From NCBI GenBank assembly GCA_948099385.1, contig CANUEZ040000028.1:496001-560000 (forward strand): a stretch of DNA of 64,000 bases. The letters run 5' to 3'. Made by a program: the position numbers and the translations under genes. This DNA is from Fasciola hepatica. Lineage: Eukaryota > Platyhelminthes > Trematoda > Plagiorchiida > Fasciolidae. Positions 21,395-34,260 of the stretch are shown piece after piece. Numbering within the stretch: the first letter of the stretch is position 1; each line of letters starts with the position of its first letter. Below the pieces are notes generated by a model that saw only the letters and a program-made list of their open reading frames with translations, was not told the origin of the DNA and made no database searches.

Positions 21395-22348
21395 GTGAAG
21401 CTAAACGAAGCTCTTGGCTACGTTGAAAAAGTGCCTGCCAACACCGACGGCCGAAAGAGTATCTGGTATCTACCTTACCACCCGGTTATCAACCTCAAGA
21501 AACCCGAAAATCTGCGGGTGGTTTTACACTGTGCGGCCGAGTTCCACGACAAGTCGTTAAACGATCGCCTACTGCAAGGACCTGACTGGACCACGCCACT
21601 AATCGAAGTTTTGTGCCGTTTCAGAGTGGGTAGAGTGGCCTTGTCCGCGGATATCAGGGAAATGTTTCATCAGGTAAAAATACCGGTAGGAGAACGGGAT
21701 GCTTTGCGTTTCCTGTGGTGGGAAGAGAACGACCAGGACAACGCAGGGGTAAATTATAGGATGACCGTCCATCTTTTCGGAGCCATAGCGTCACCGTTCT
21801 GTGCGAACTACGCCCTTCGGGAAGCTGCGAACAGACATGGAGATCTGGTCCATCGGTCGGTGGTAGATAGCGTCAGCAGGAATTGCCGCGTCGACGACTA
21901 CCGCAGATCATTCGATGATATAGAATCAGCTCTAGCGCAGTTAAGAGGCCTGACAAGATTATTAGAAGAGGGCGGCTTCCATCTAACGAAATGGATGTCG
22001 AACGCGTCAGAGGTGCTCGAAGTCATTCCGTACCAAGAGAATGCCGAAAGGGTTAGAGATTTGGAGGGCTCTTCATTGCCTACCGAAAGCACCATAGTAA
22101 TACAATGGGACGAGGAAACGCAGGACTTTGTTTACGAGCTAAATGTTTTCAAGCTACCTGTGACCCGTCGAGGCAAACTATCCGCTGTCTCTAGTCTGTT
22201 CGACCCGCTCGATTTCGTCTCTCCCTGGCTGCTACCCGGAAAGATCCTGCTGCAGCGGCTGTTTCGTAAGAAAGTTGATTGGGACCAGTCACCGGACCGA
22301 GGGGACCGGCTGCAATGGGAAGAATTTCTGAATACCTTGAAGAAATAA
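21395..22348 (+). pseudogene. BEL-B reverse transcriptase
   Basis: RT of the BEL type (VALSADIREMFHQVKIPVGE, then a damaged catalytic box reading CRVDDY instead of FYVDDY), continuing to PWLLPGKILLQRL and a TAA after LKK. The Tyr-to-Arg change at the catalytic box suggests loss of activity. Confidence 0.82.
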
Positions 22349-22395
22349 GGGGAAATAGGGATTCCACAATGCTTGACTCCTGGTCACGCAACACG

Positions 22396-22772
22396 TGTAA
22401 CAGCCGGTCGTGGAAAATCCCCCTTTTCCCTCGCGATTCAGTGTTTTTCCCAACATCACTCATTTCCATACACTATTGACTTGTCTTTACGAACTGGTTG
22501 TTTTTCTGGACCAATTGTTGTTTGTTCGCGCCCAGAGCGCTACTTTGACACATCCTTGTTCAGGACCTGCGTGACGCACGTGCTGTCTGCTCACACGCTG
22601 CTATTCGGTTTCTCGTTGTTGAGTCTTTGTGATCGTATTTTTGAGGTTTGTATATTGTTTATGTCATTGTTTATCTTAATAATCTAGTATCGTAGAATTA
22701 TCACGGATAATCGCCTTCTGATTTCGGGATCCGTTGCGAATTTGGCTACGCATTGCTCAAACGTTCGTAACA
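22396..22772 (+). repeat. solo BEL LTR inside BEL-B
   Basis: 377-bp LTR of the young BEL type (TGTAACAGCC...CGTAACA), flanked by ACACG at 22391-22395 and 22773-22777. The interrupted pol sequence is continuous across it (PGHAT ... RTEELHAFSDAS). It is the remnant of a full insertion after LTR-LTR recombination. Confidence 0.92.
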
Positions 22773-22777
22773 ACACG

Positions 22778-23500
22778 GACGGAAGAACTACATGCCTTTT
22801 CCGATGCATCCGAAGTCGGTTATGGGACTGTGGTGTACGGACGATGGTGCACATGAGATGGAAAATATACTACGAGGATCTTGTTCGCTAAAGCCCGCGT
22901 TGCTCCACTGAAGTCGGTCTCGAGCCCACGCCTTGAACTCAGCGCAGCCGTGTTAGCAGTCAGGGCGGTACAAGCGGTGAAGAGATGTTTTGACTTCTAC
23001 ATTTGGTTGGCTAGCTTTTGGACGGACTCAACGATAGCACTTTACTACATCAACCCCGTGGGAGCCGGTTTAGTACTTTCGTTGCTAACCAACTCACGAT
23101 TATCCACGATGAATCAGCCATAAACCGGCGAAAGCATGTCAGGTCTGGCGATAATCCAGCCGATCTGTGCTCCCGAGGTGCAACCAACTTCAGGCAACTG
23201 GGCACGTGGACGAGAGGGCCAAAGTTCCTGCAAATATTTAAACAGGGCTGGCCCATGTTCGAATCAAAACCCGCTACAGAAGTAGAACTGGAGATCAGAG
23301 GCGTAGTAATAGCGGCAAACGTCGCCGAAGCGACATCTATTCTATCGCGTTGGTCAGGTTCTCGTCCTGGGTGAAGACGCTTCGTTCGCTAGTTTGGTTA
23401 ACCAGGTTCAAGAGATATTTACTAGTAATGAAAGGGCTACGGCCCTCAGGCCGGATACGGGTCGGCCCGATAGGTCCCGATGAGCTACAAGCTGAATAAT
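22778..23500 (+). pseudogene. BEL-B RNase H region
   Basis: Pieces in shifting frames: FSDASEVGYGTVVYG, then SVSSPRLELSAAVLAVRAVQ (22881 frame), then HVRSGDNPADLCSRGATNF (23018 frame). At least two frameshifts. Confidence 0.75.
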
Positions 23501-23561
23501 ACGACATTTTCAGAATGATTCAACGCGAGGCTTTGCCCGAGAGCTCGAGAAGGCGGAAGAA

Positions 23562-24857
23562 TTGGGACCAACCAACAAAGACATGCCATCTCCAAGAGGC
23601 GAGCTGAAGCGCTTAAACCCCAAACTCATCAACGGACTGCTGCGAGTGGATGGTAGGCTGACCAACGCCCACCTGAACTTCGACACAAAGTATCCTATAC
23701 TGCTGCCGGCTCGACAACCTGTGGTAGAACTAATGATCCAACACGTTTACTCCGTGGAGGGACATGCCGGGGTAAGTCACGTGATGAGCGTCATCCGAAG
23801 GCGCCTTTGGTTGTTGAGAGCAAGAGCGACTGTAAAACGCGTAATCCGACGTTGTGTGCAAAGTAAGAGACGCAATGCCACGGCAGGCAAACAACTCATG
23901 GCCCCACTACCAGAATGCGGGGTGACTGCTGGCTGGTGGCCGTTCAGCGATACCGGGTTGGATTATTTCGGGCCCTTGTGGATCAAGTGCGGGAAGAGAT
24001 TAGAAAAGCGATATGGATGTATCATGACGTGCATGAAGTCACGTGCGGTACACCTAGAAGTAGCACATTCGATGACGACCGATTCCTTCCTAAGGGCTTT
24101 GCAGAGATGTATCAACGGAAGGGGCGTACCGGCAGATATATACTCAGATAATGGGTCGAACTCTGTGGGCGCTCACTGGGAATTGCAGCTTTGGCACAAG
24201 AACATAAACAGGGACGAACTGCAGGATCGAACCGTGGCCTGTGACATACGATGGCATTTCAACTCCCCGCAGGCCAGCCACCGAGGCGGCGTATGGGAAC
24301 GCATGATCCGGTCCTTCAGGCGGATATCGCCGTCGATCATGGAGCAACAGCCGCCCGACGACGAGACGCTGAACACCCTCATGACGGAGGTAGAGAGAAC
24401 TCTGAACAACCTCCTCCTGGTTTCAGTAATGAGCGGCGACCCCACCCACCTGGCGCTCACCCCGAACGACTTGTTGACGTTAAGGTCGAACGAGGGTTTC
24501 CAAGGGCCGGTAAACCTTCGTGGGAGCTACCTCCATGGATAGAAGCAGGTGAACTATCTTGCCAAGGTTTTCTGGGGACGCTGGCTGCGGGGGTACCTAC
24601 CGGCTCTGCAGACTCGACAGAATTGGCTGGTCAAAACCAGACCATTCGAGGTTGGGGATGCAGTGATGATCACAGACGAACGCGCACATTTCAGCACCTG
24701 GTCCTTGGGAGTGGTTATGGTAACCATCAAAAGCACTGACGGAATGATAAGAACGGTGAAGGTGGAGATAGCTAACGGAACGCTAATCCGTGACATACGC
24801 AGTGGTAATCTACTCGAGAGTGAAGGCGGAGAAGCTGATAACACTGAGGCCCAGTAG
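23562..24857 (+). pseudogene. BEL-B integrase and C-terminal domain
   Basis: Integrase with D in TGLDYFGP, D in YSDNGSNS and E in GGVWERMIRS still present, but the zinc finger reads CVQSKRR (second Cys lost). A TAG at 24540-24542 replaces the Trp codon of HGWKQ; the C-terminal domain (FEVGDAVMITDERAHF) runs 24549-24857. The same lesions recur in BEL-C, which received this end by recombination. Confidence 0.85.
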
Positions 24858-25509
24858 ACTATTTCGCATTCGTCTTCGAGGGGGGTAAAGAAGCCCCCAT
24901 ATACCGCAGCATTCACGACACACTGACGTATCGAACCATCAATCACCCCGAAGCACACTCACCTACATTACACTCTTTTAAACCACATGGTCTCCGTCAA
25001 ACACGTTACAGTGCTCATAGTCTTTCGTTGGCGTCACAGAGTGTTTCTTTTTGATAAGTGGTGGCACATGCTATTCCATTATACATCCAGACACCTACAC
25101 ACATACCAGATGCGCGCTATACCTCTTAATCCCTATCAAACATGTGACAGCCTTCGCCGTTTGATTTTGTTGACGTTACTGAGTGTCTTTTGCATATGTG
25201 AAGGTAGCGGCGATTACATCATGCACACGCACACTCAGGCAAGCACACACAGCCAGGGCAGGACGGCCCTTACAAGGAGAGCATCCATGTTTCCTCTTCA
25301 AGCCCGCCATTGGTCAGTTGTTCTCGCGGAAGATGTAGAATAGCCTCGCGCCAGTGTGGCCACCGGATTAGGTGCGACCATGAGTAGAACGTTGACGACA
25401 AGCATTAGGCACGCGCACTGACAGCAGGGCCTAGGTATGTAGGAAGAATCAGTACCTTTATACCAAACCTTTGACTCTGCCAAGGATTCGGGAGGATTTT
25501 GGTGGACGG
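24858..25509 (+). other. BEL-B 3' untranslated region
   Basis: Diverged relative of the BEL-A and BEL-D 3' regions; no coding motif. Ends in a purine-rich tract (gggaggattttggtggacgg) before the LTR. Repeated with near-identity at 32159-32810. Confidence 0.7.
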
Positions 25510-25886
25510 TGTAACGACAGGTCGTGGAACATCCCCCTTAAACCTTGGAAGTTCCATGTTTTTCTTAACATCACTCACTTGCCTACACTATTGACGTGTC
25601 TTTACGAACTGTTTGTTTCTGTGGACCAATTGTTGTTTGTTCGCGCCCAGAGCGCTACTTTGTCATATCCTTGTTCTGAACCTGCTTGACGCACGTGCTC
25701 CTTGCTCGCACGCCGCAACTCGGTTTCTCGTATGTTGAGTCGCTGTGATCTCAAAAATGATGTTTGTATCTGTTTGGTGTCATTGTTCATTCAATAATCT
25801 AGTATCGTAGAATATCACGGACAATCGCCTTTTGATTTGGGGATCCGTTGTGAACTTGGCTATGCATTGCTCAAACTTGTGTTACA
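25510..25886 (+). repeat. BEL-B 3' LTR
   Basis: TGTAACGAC...GTTACA; the same LTR is duplicated at 32811-33187. Confidence 0.85.
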
Positions 25887-26541
25887 GCGACTAATTCTGT
25901 CAGTTCCTTTTCCTGGGCGACTCCGATATTTGTGGCAATGAAACGCAATGGGAAAAAGCCAAGTTTTTTGGGGAACACAGACCCTCTTTAAATCCACGCT
26001 CGTAAAGATGCGTGGCGATTTCTATGGAACCCGAAGATTCTATGAAATCCATGCTCGGCAGTACACTTTTTTGGAGACTTATCTCGCTGACGCATGTCTA
26101 TATATTCCGCTGCTCCCGTAAAGGAGACCGCTTACCACCATCGACGTCCCTTCGGGCTTGTTGCAGTACAACTTTCTACCCCTTGGGGTTGCATGTTTTG
26201 TCCGGCATTTTTCGGTCTGCAATTGGAGTCCCGAAAGGTACATTTGCAAACTAGGACGATGCGACCGTCTTGGTGCATTAAAAGAGGAACATAATCACCG
26301 CTTGAAGCAGACCCTAGAACAATTCGGGGCCATGACTGTTCTAATGAAGACTTGAAAAAGAAGGTTCTTGCCCGGAATGGAATTTTCTTGGGTCCACGGT
26401 AAAAGTAGACGGATGCCGGCTAGACCCGGATAGTTTCAAACCTATTGCTGAAATAGTGTCACGAAGGCACCAAGCGCTCTTGAGATTCGCTCCTGGTTAT
26501 CTGAAATACTATTCCAGGTTCATACCGAATTTCGCAACGAG
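25887..26541 (+). pseudogene. decayed gypsy RT fragment (left half of BEL-D target)
   Basis: Heavily frameshifted Ty3/gypsy RT: SWATPIFVAMKRNGKK, a broken equivalent of the LPFG box (YPLGLHVLSGIF), EEHNHRLKQTLEQF, then APGYLKYYSRFIPNFAT, the RT thumb. The rest of the same element resumes at 40577 after the BEL insertions. It is repeated at 33188-33842 by the tandem duplication. Confidence 0.7.
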
Positions 26542-26959
26542 TGTAACAACCGGTCGTGGAAAATCCCCCTTTTCCCTCGCGATTCAGTGTTTTTCCCAAC
26601 ATCACTCATTTCCATACACTATTGACTTGTCTTTACGAACTGGTTGTTTTTCTGGACCAATTGTTGTTTTTTCGCACCCAGAGCGCTATTTTGGCACATT
26701 CTTGCTCAGGAGCTGCGTGACGCACGTGCTGTCTGCTCACACGCTGCTATTCGGTTTCTCGTTGTTGAGACTTTGTGATCGTATTATTGAGGTTTGTATA
26801 TTGTTTATGTCATTGTTTATTTTAATAATCTAGTATCGTAGAATATCACGGATAATCGTCTTTTGATTTCGGGATCCGTTGTGAATTTGGCTACGCATTG
26901 CTCAAACGTTCGTAACAATACTCAATAGATCAATTTGGAACGAGGAAAAATCACGCAAA

Positions 26960-27892
26960 ATGCCAAGAAAAGGATCAAAAGCAGTCGAATCCGGACAGGA
27001 AGTAATACGGCAAGTCTCTGGGGAGGTTTTGGGTACATATGATTCTTTAGTTAATGCTAGATCGCCTAGTCCTGTCAGTGCTAGCTCATGTGTTATTGAA
27101 AGCAATATTGATCGTAAGGATGTCGATTTATATAAGCTGAGAATACTAGAACTAGAGCAACAGTTACTTTCGGCTAGACTACAGGCGCATGAAGCAGAGA
27201 AGTGTACACAGAAACAGCGAGAGCATGAGACCAGTGACTTCGACACTTCCGATAGGTTAGGGTGCAATAAGGTAGGGAACCCCACGCCGGTCGCCGAATA
27301 CAAACCACCATCGATCGATCTGCCTGGAGTGGAGTTAACGGTTTTCGACGGGCGAGCTGAGCAATACTGCAAGTTTGTCAAACAGTTCGAGACGTTCGTT
27401 GAAAACAAGGTAAACGACCCTGGGCAAAGGCTTCTTTACCTTACTCACTACTGCCGAGGCCGAGCAAGAGAAGCTATCGACGGGTGCACCATGCTCGATC
27501 CAGAACAAGGCTACACAAGGGCAAGAAAGATTCTGAGGGACTTGTTCGGCCAACCTTTCAAAGTAGCCCGTAACCTAATAGCGGGCGTGATGGCAGAGGC
27601 AAAGAGAACCAAGGGCGACGTCTACACCATGGCCGACCTGGTGATCAAGATGCAGAACTGCTCAATAGCCCTCGACCATTTAGGTTACAGGGCTGACCTA
27701 GACGCCATGCACACTTTGGAAGGCATAGTCCGTCACCTCTCTCCCGAACTACAGGGTCGATGGGCGGAAGAAGCTGAACGGATAAGCCGAGGCGACAGAG
27801 AAGCCAACTTCGAAGACCTGACCGAATACTTGGACAGGCAAACGAAGATAGCTCACAGCAGATTCGGCCGACTCATCCGGGACAGCAACTGA
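26960..27892 (+). CDS. BEL Gag (BEL-C)
   Basis: 310-aa Gag, starts MPRKGSK, same as BEL-A apart from few residues, ending in RDSN-TGA with Pol open in the same frame immediately after. Differs from the BEL-D Gag by Gly for Ser in YCRGRARE. Confidence 0.88.
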   Translation: MPRKGSKAVESGQEVIRQVSGEVLGTYDSLVNARSPSPVSASSCVIESNIDRKDVDLYKLRILELEQQLLSARLQAHEAEKCTQKQREHETSDFDTSDRLGCNKVGNPTPVAEYKPPSIDLPGVELTVFDGRAEQYCKFVKQFETFVENKVNDPGQRLLYLTHYCRGRAREAIDGCTMLDPEQGYTRARKILRDLFGQPFKVARNLIAGVMAEAKRTKGDVYTMADLVIKMQNCSIALDHLGYRADLDAMHTLEGIVRHLSPELQGRWAEEAERISRGDREANFEDLTEYLDRQTKIAHSRFGRLIRDSN

Positions 27893-28081
27893 GCAAACAA
27901 GCCCGGTACTAGCCAAGCCCAAACCCCTGTACGGGAATATCCAAAGTACCAGCCTTGGACCAACACACACGTCATTTCACGAGATGCTACGGCGAAACCA
28001 AATTGCAGATCCTGTGGTACTAGCCATGGCCTACCAGAATGCCCCAAGTTCGGCAACGCCACAATAGACGAACGGTGGGGA

Positions 28082-31000
28082 ATGGCGAGGATGGCAGGAG
28101 CATGTTTCATCTGTCTCAACACCACGCACCGGGCAGCAGCCTGTAGAAAAATGAATCGATGTGGTTACGAGGGCTGCACGGGCAGGCACCATCGGCTGCT
28201 GCATCAGGCGAGAGTAACCATATCCGAGGCGAGTGCCAAGCCCAGCGTGATTTGTTCAACTTCACAATCTGCCAGTAAACCGGTACGTTTAGGCGTAGTG
28301 GCCGTGGGAGTAGTGACTCCGACTGGGATAGTCAAGGCGTTGGCTTTCGTTGATAGTGGATCCGACTCCACTTTAGTGAAAGAGCGGTTTGCCGACAAAC
28401 ACCAACTGGCTAAAGGTGCGACGTCGTTAGCAGTGAGCACGGTGGGTGGAACACAGGTAATGACTGCCGGTAGATTAAGGCTGCAACTCGTCTCTCTAGA
28501 CACTAACGAGGAAATTGAACCAACGGAGGCATTCACGTTAGCGGATCTCCCCATGCGAGCACCAAGGTCGGTGGACGCAATCTTGACTCGGTGGCCCCAC
28601 CTGCAGGATGTAACCGTCGTAGACTGGGAAGATGATGAGGTGGATCTCCTCATCGGATGCGACGTGCCAGAGGCGCATTGGGTACTTGACCAAAGAGTGG
28701 GCGACCGCCAGGCACCTTATGCCGTACGCACGGCTCTGGGATGGATGTTATACGGTCCAGTAGGGGTACGCGGTTCCGTGAATTACTTATCCGCCGAAAC
28801 GGACCGCATAGAGTATCATCTGCAACGGCTGTATGAAAAGGAGTTTCATGACATTGGAGACGAAAGACCGACGTTGTCTCAAGAGGATCACTTCGCTCTA
28901 CAAACGGTGCGGCAAGGCTCTAGAGGCCTCAAAAAACAGTTCGAGGTTCCCCTCCCATGGCGCACACCGGTCGACCCGTGGACTGACAACAGAAATTATG
29001 TTCTCCAACGATTACTACGACTAAAAGAACGCTTCATTCGAGACCAGAATCTGTGGGAACGATACGCGGATTTGATGAAGCGAAACGAGGCCCTCGGTTA
29101 CGTTGAAAAGGTGCCTGTTAACACCGACAGCAAAAGGGGTATTTGGTATCTGCCTCACCGTCCGGTTATCAACCCCAAGAAACCCAATAAACTGCGGGTG
29201 GTTTTCGACTGTGCGGCCAAGTTCCAGGGCAAGTCGTTAAACGATCGCCTACTACAGGGGCCTGACTGGACCACACCACTGATCGATGTTCTGTGCCGTT
29301 TCAGAGTGGGTAAAGTGGCTTTGTCTGCTGACATTAGGGAAATGTTCCATCAGGTGAAGATTCCGGTAGGAGAACGAGATGCTTTGCGTTTCCTGTGGTG
29401 GGAAGGGAGCGACCGGGACAACGCAGTGGTGAATTATAGGATGACCGTCCACCCCTTCGGAGCCATATCGTCACCATTTTGTGCAAACTACGCCCTCCGA
29501 GAATCAGCGAACAAACATGGCGATCTAGTACATCGGACGGTAGTAGATAGCGTCACCAGGAACTTCTACGTCGACGACTACCTTGGGTCATTCGATGATG
29601 TGGAATCAGCTCTAGAGCAGTTCAGGGGTCTGACAAGATTGCTGGAAGAGGGCGGCTTCCATCTAACTAAATGGATGTCGAACGCTTCAGAAGTGCTGAA
29701 GGTCATCCCGTATCACGAAAAGGCCGAAAGGGTAAGAGATTTGGACGGCTCTCCACTTCCTATCGAGCGCACTTTAGGGATACAATGGGACGCGGAAACG
29801 GACGATTTTGTTTTCGAACTAAACGTTCCCGAGCTGCCAATAACCCGTCGTGGCATACTATCTGCCGTCTCAAGTTTGTTCGACCCGCTCGGTTTCGTCT
29901 CACCGTGGCTGCTACCCGGAAAGATCTTGCTGCAGCGGCTGTGCCGTAAGAAAGTTGATTGGGACCAGGCACTGGACCGAGGGGACCGGCTGGACTGGGA
30001 AGAATTTCCGAACACCTTGAAGAAATTAGGGGACATAAGAATCCCACGATGTTTGACCCCTGGCCATACGATACGGACTGGAGAACTACATGCCTTTTCC
30101 GATGCATCCGAAGTCGGTTATGGAGCTGTGGTGTACGGACGATGGTGCGCAGGAGATGGACAATATACCACGAGGATCCTGTTCGCCAAAGCCCGCGTTG
30201 CCCCACTGAAGTCGGTCTCAATCCCACGCCTTGAACTCAGCGCAGCCGTGTTGGCAGTCAGGGTGGTGCAAGCTGTGAAGAGATGTTTCGATCTCTACAT
30301 TTGGTCGGTGAGCTTCTGGACGGATTCAACGATAGTACTTTACTACATTAACAACGTACGGAGCCGGTTTAGTACTTTCGTTGCTAACCGGCTCACGATT
30401 ATCCAAGATGAATCAGCCACGCACCAGTGGAGTCATGTCAGGTCTGGCGATAATCCGGCCGACCTGTGCTCCCGAGGTGCGAACAACTTCAGGCAACTGG
30501 AAACGTGGACGAGAGGGCCAAACTTCCTGCAATTGCCCAAACAGGACTGGCTCGTGTTCGAATTAAAAAACCCTACGGAATTGGAACTGGAGATCAAAGG
30601 CGTAGTGATAGCAACCAACGTCGTCGAAGCGTCGTCCATTCTATCGCGACTGGTCAGGTTTTCTTCCTGGATGAAGACGCTTCGTTCGCTAGTTTGGTTA
30701 ACCAGGTTCAAGAGAAATTTACTAGTCATGAAAGGGCTACGGCCCTCAGGTCGGATACGGGTCGGCCCGATAGGTCCCGATGAGCTACAAGCGACAGAGT
30801 ATGATATTTTCAGAATGGTACAACGCGAGGCTTTCGCCCAAGAACTCAAGAGGGCGGAAGAAGTGGGGCCGACCAATGAAGACATGCCATCTCCAAGAGG
30901 CGAGCTGAAGCGTTTAAACCCCAAACTCATCAACGGACTGCTGCGGGTGGATGGTAGGCTGACCAACGCCCACCTGAACTTCGACACAAAGTATCCTATA

Positions 31001-31843
31001 CTGCTGCCTGCGAGACAACCTGTAGTAGAGCTAATGATTCAACACGTCCACGCCATGGAGGGACATGCCGGGGTAAGTCACGTGATGAGCGTCATCCGAA
31101 GGCGCCTTTGGTTGTTGAGAGCAAGAGCGACTGTAAAACGCGTAATCCGACGTTGTGTGCAAAGTAAGAGACGCAATGCCACGGCAGGCAAACAACTCAT
31201 GGCCCCACTACCAGAATGCGGGGTGACTGCTGGCTGGTGGCCGTTCAGCGATACCGGGTTGGATTATTTCGGGCCCTTGTGGATCAAGTGCGGGAAGAGA
31301 TTAGAAAAGCGATATGGATGTATCATGACGTGCATGAAGTCACGTGCGGTACACCTAGAAGTAGCACATTCGATGACGACCGATTCCTTCCTAAGGGCTT
31401 TGCAGAGATGTATCAACGGAAGGGGCGTACCGGCAGATATATACTCAGATAATGGGTCGAACTCTGTGGGCGCTCACTGGGAATTGCAGCTTTGGCACAA
31501 GAACATAAACAGGGACGAACTGCAGGATCGAACCGTGGCCTGTGACATACGATGGCATTTCAACTCCCCGCAGGCCAGCCACCGAGGCGGCGTATGGGAA
31601 CGCATGATCCGGTCCTTCAGGCGGATATCGCCGTCGATCATGGAGCAACAGCCGCCCGACGACGAGACGCTGAACACCCTCATGACGGAGGTAGAGAGAA
31701 CTCTGAACAACCTCCTCCTGGTTTCAGTAATGAGCGGCGACCCCACCCACCTGGCGCTCACCCCGAACGACTTGTTGACGTTAAGGTCGAACGAGGGTTT
31801 CCAAGGGCCGGTAAACCTTCGTGGGAGCTACCTCCATGGATAG
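28082..31843 (+). pseudogene. BEL Pol, chimeric and truncated (BEL-C)
   Basis: Open from the gag TGA (27893) through zinc knuckle, protease DSG, RT with FYVDDY, RNase H and integrase, then stopped by the TAG inherited from BEL-B (31841-31843). The integrase part carries the BEL-B zinc-finger lesion (CVQSKRR). The C-terminal domain continues in frame at 31850-32158. RT and protease look intact, so this copy could supply activity only in part. Confidence 0.87.
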
Positions 31844-32158
31844 AAGCAGGTGAACTATCTTGCCAAGGTTTTCTGGGGACGCTGGCTGCGGGGGTACCTA
31901 CCGGCTCTGCAGACTCGACAGAATTGGCTGGTCAAAACCAGACCATTCGAGGTTGGGGATGCAGTGATGATCACAGACGAACGCGCACATTTCAGCACCT
32001 GGTCCTTGGGAGTGGTTATGGTAACCATCAAAAGCACTGACGGAATGATAAGAACGGTGAAGGTGGAGATAGCTAACGGAACGCTAATCCGTGACATACG
32101 CAGTGGTAATCTACTCGAGAGTGAAGGCGGAGAAGCTGATAACACTGAGGCCCAGTAG

Positions 32159-33842
32159 ACTATTTCGCATTCGTCTTCGAGGGGGGTAAAGAAGCCCCCA
32201 TATACCGCAGCATTCACGACACACTGACGTATCGAACCATCAATCACCCCGAAGCACACTCACCTACATTACACTCTTTTAAACCACATGGTCTCCGTCA
32301 AACACGTTACAGTGCTCATAGTCTTTCGTTGGCGTCACAGAGTGTTTCTTTTTGATAAGTGGTGGCACATGCTATTCCATTATACATCCAGACACCTACA
32401 CACATACCAGATGCGCGCTATACCTCTTAATCCCTATCAAACATGTGACAGCCTTCGCCGTTTGATTTTGTTGACGTTACTGAGTGTCTTTTGCATATGT
32501 GAAGGTAGCGGCGATTACATCATGCACACGCACACTCAGGCAAGCACACACAGCCAGGGCAGGACGGCCCTTACAAGGAGAGCATCCATGTTTCCTCTTC
32601 AAGCCCGCCATTGGTCAGTTGTTCTCGCGGAAGATGTAGAATAGCCTCGCGCCAGTGTGGCCACCGGATTAGGTGCGACCATGAGTAGAACGTTGACGAC
32701 AAGCATTAGGCACGCGCACTGACAGCAGGGCCTAGGTATGTAGGAAGAATCAGTACCTTTATACCAAACCTTTGACTCTGCCAAGGATTCGGGAGGATTT
32801 TGGTGGACGGTGTAACGACAGGTCGTGGAACATCCCCCTTAAACCTTGGAAGTTCCATGTTTTTCTTAACATCACTCACTTGCCTACACTATTGACGTGT
32901 CTTTACGAACTGTTTGTTTCTGTGGACCAATTGTTGTTTGTTCGCGCCCAGAGCGCTACTTTGTCATATCCTTGTTCTGAACCTGCTTGACGCACGTGCT
33001 CCTTGCTCGCACGCCGCAACTCGGTTTCTCGTATGTTGAGTCGCTGTGATCTCAAAAATGATGTTTGTATCTGTTTGGTGTCATTGTTCATTCAATAATC
33101 TAGTATCGTAGAATATCACGGACAATCGCCTTTTGATTTGGGGATCCGTTGTGAACTTGGCTATGCATTGCTCAAACTTGTGTTACAGCGACTAATTCTG
33201 TCAGTTCCTTTTCCTGGGCGACTCCGATATTTGTGGCAATGAAACGCAATGGGAAAAAGCCAAGTTTTTTGGGGAACACAGACCCTCTTTAAATCCACGC
33301 TCGTAAAGATGCGTGGCGATTTCTATGGAACCCGAAGATTCTATGAAATCCATGCTCGGCAGTACACTTTTTTGGAGACTTATCTCGCTGACGCATGTCT
33401 ATATATTCCGCTGCTCCCGTAAAGGAGACCGCTTACCACCATCGACGTCCCTTCGGGCTTGTTGCAGTACAACTTTCTACCCCTTGGGGTTGCATGTTTT
33501 GTCCGGCATTTTTCGGTCTGCAATTGGAGTCCCGAAAGGTACATTTGCAAACTAGGACGATGCGACCGTCTTGGTGCATTAAAAGAGGAACATAATCACC
33601 GCTTGAAGCAGACCCTAGAACAATTCGGGGCCATGACTGTTCTAATGAAGACTTGAAAAAGAAGGTTCTTGCCCGGAATGGAATTTTCTTGGGTCCACGG
33701 TAAAAGTAGACGGATGCCGGCTAGACCCGGATAGTTTCAAACCTATTGCTGAAATAGTGTCACGAAGGCACCAAGCGCTCTTGAGATTCGCTCCTGGTTA
33801 TCTGAAATACTATTCCAGGTTCATACCGAATTTCGCAACGAG
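32159..33842 (+). repeat. second copy of BEL-B 3' end, LTR and gypsy RT piece
   Basis: Duplicate of 24858-26541: 3' untranslated region (32159-32810), BEL-B LTR (32811-33187), gypsy RT fragment (33188-33842). No difference from unit 1 was noticed by eye. Confidence 0.88.
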
Positions 33843-34260
33843 TGTAACAACCGGTCGTGGAAAATCCCCCTTTTCCCTCGCGATTCAGTGTTTTTCCCAA
33901 CATCACTCATTTCCATACACTATTGACTTGTCTTTACGAACTGGTTGTTTTTCTGGACCAATTGTTGTTTTTTCGCACCCAGAGCGCTATTTTGGCACAT
34001 TCTTGCTCAGGAGCTGCGTGACGCACGTGCTGTCTGCTCACACGCTGCTATTCGGTTTCTCGTTGTTGAGACTTTGTGATCGTATTATTGAGGTTTGTAT
34101 ATTGTTTATGTCATTGTTTATTTTAATAATCTAGTATCGTAGAATATCACGGATAATCGTCTTTTGATTTCGGGATCCGTTGTGAATTTGGCTACGCATT
34201 GCTCAAACGTTCGTAACAATACTCAATAGATCAATTTGGAACGAGGAAAAATCACGCAAA

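Larger units (their letters stand above)
18866..25886 (+). mobile_element. decayed BEL/Pao element BEL-B
   Basis: Older copy of a sister subfamily of BEL-A: 5' LTR about 18866-19241 (outer end eroded), gag from 19279 (start codon now GTG), broken pol to 24857, 3' untranslated region, 3' LTR 25510-25886. Pol is interrupted by a solo BEL LTR at 22396-22772. The two own LTRs share subfamily-specific bases (aaaccttggaagttcc) absent from BEL-A and BEL-D LTRs. No clear target duplication is seen. Confidence 0.88.
26542..33187 (+). mobile_element. chimeric BEL element BEL-C
   Basis: 5' LTR (26542-26917), gag and most of pol are of the young BEL-D type; after the integrase crossover window (31056-31073) the sequence switches to the BEL-B type and ends in a BEL-B LTR (32811-33187). 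It is a product of unequal crossover, not a separate insertion, and its two LTRs belong to different subfamilies. Confidence 0.9.

Noticed and set aside
28204..28653. Serine-rich 149-aa minus-strand frame, repeated at 35505 and in inverse at 14015
   Set aside because: Antisense shadow of the BEL protease region, conserved only because the sense strand is.
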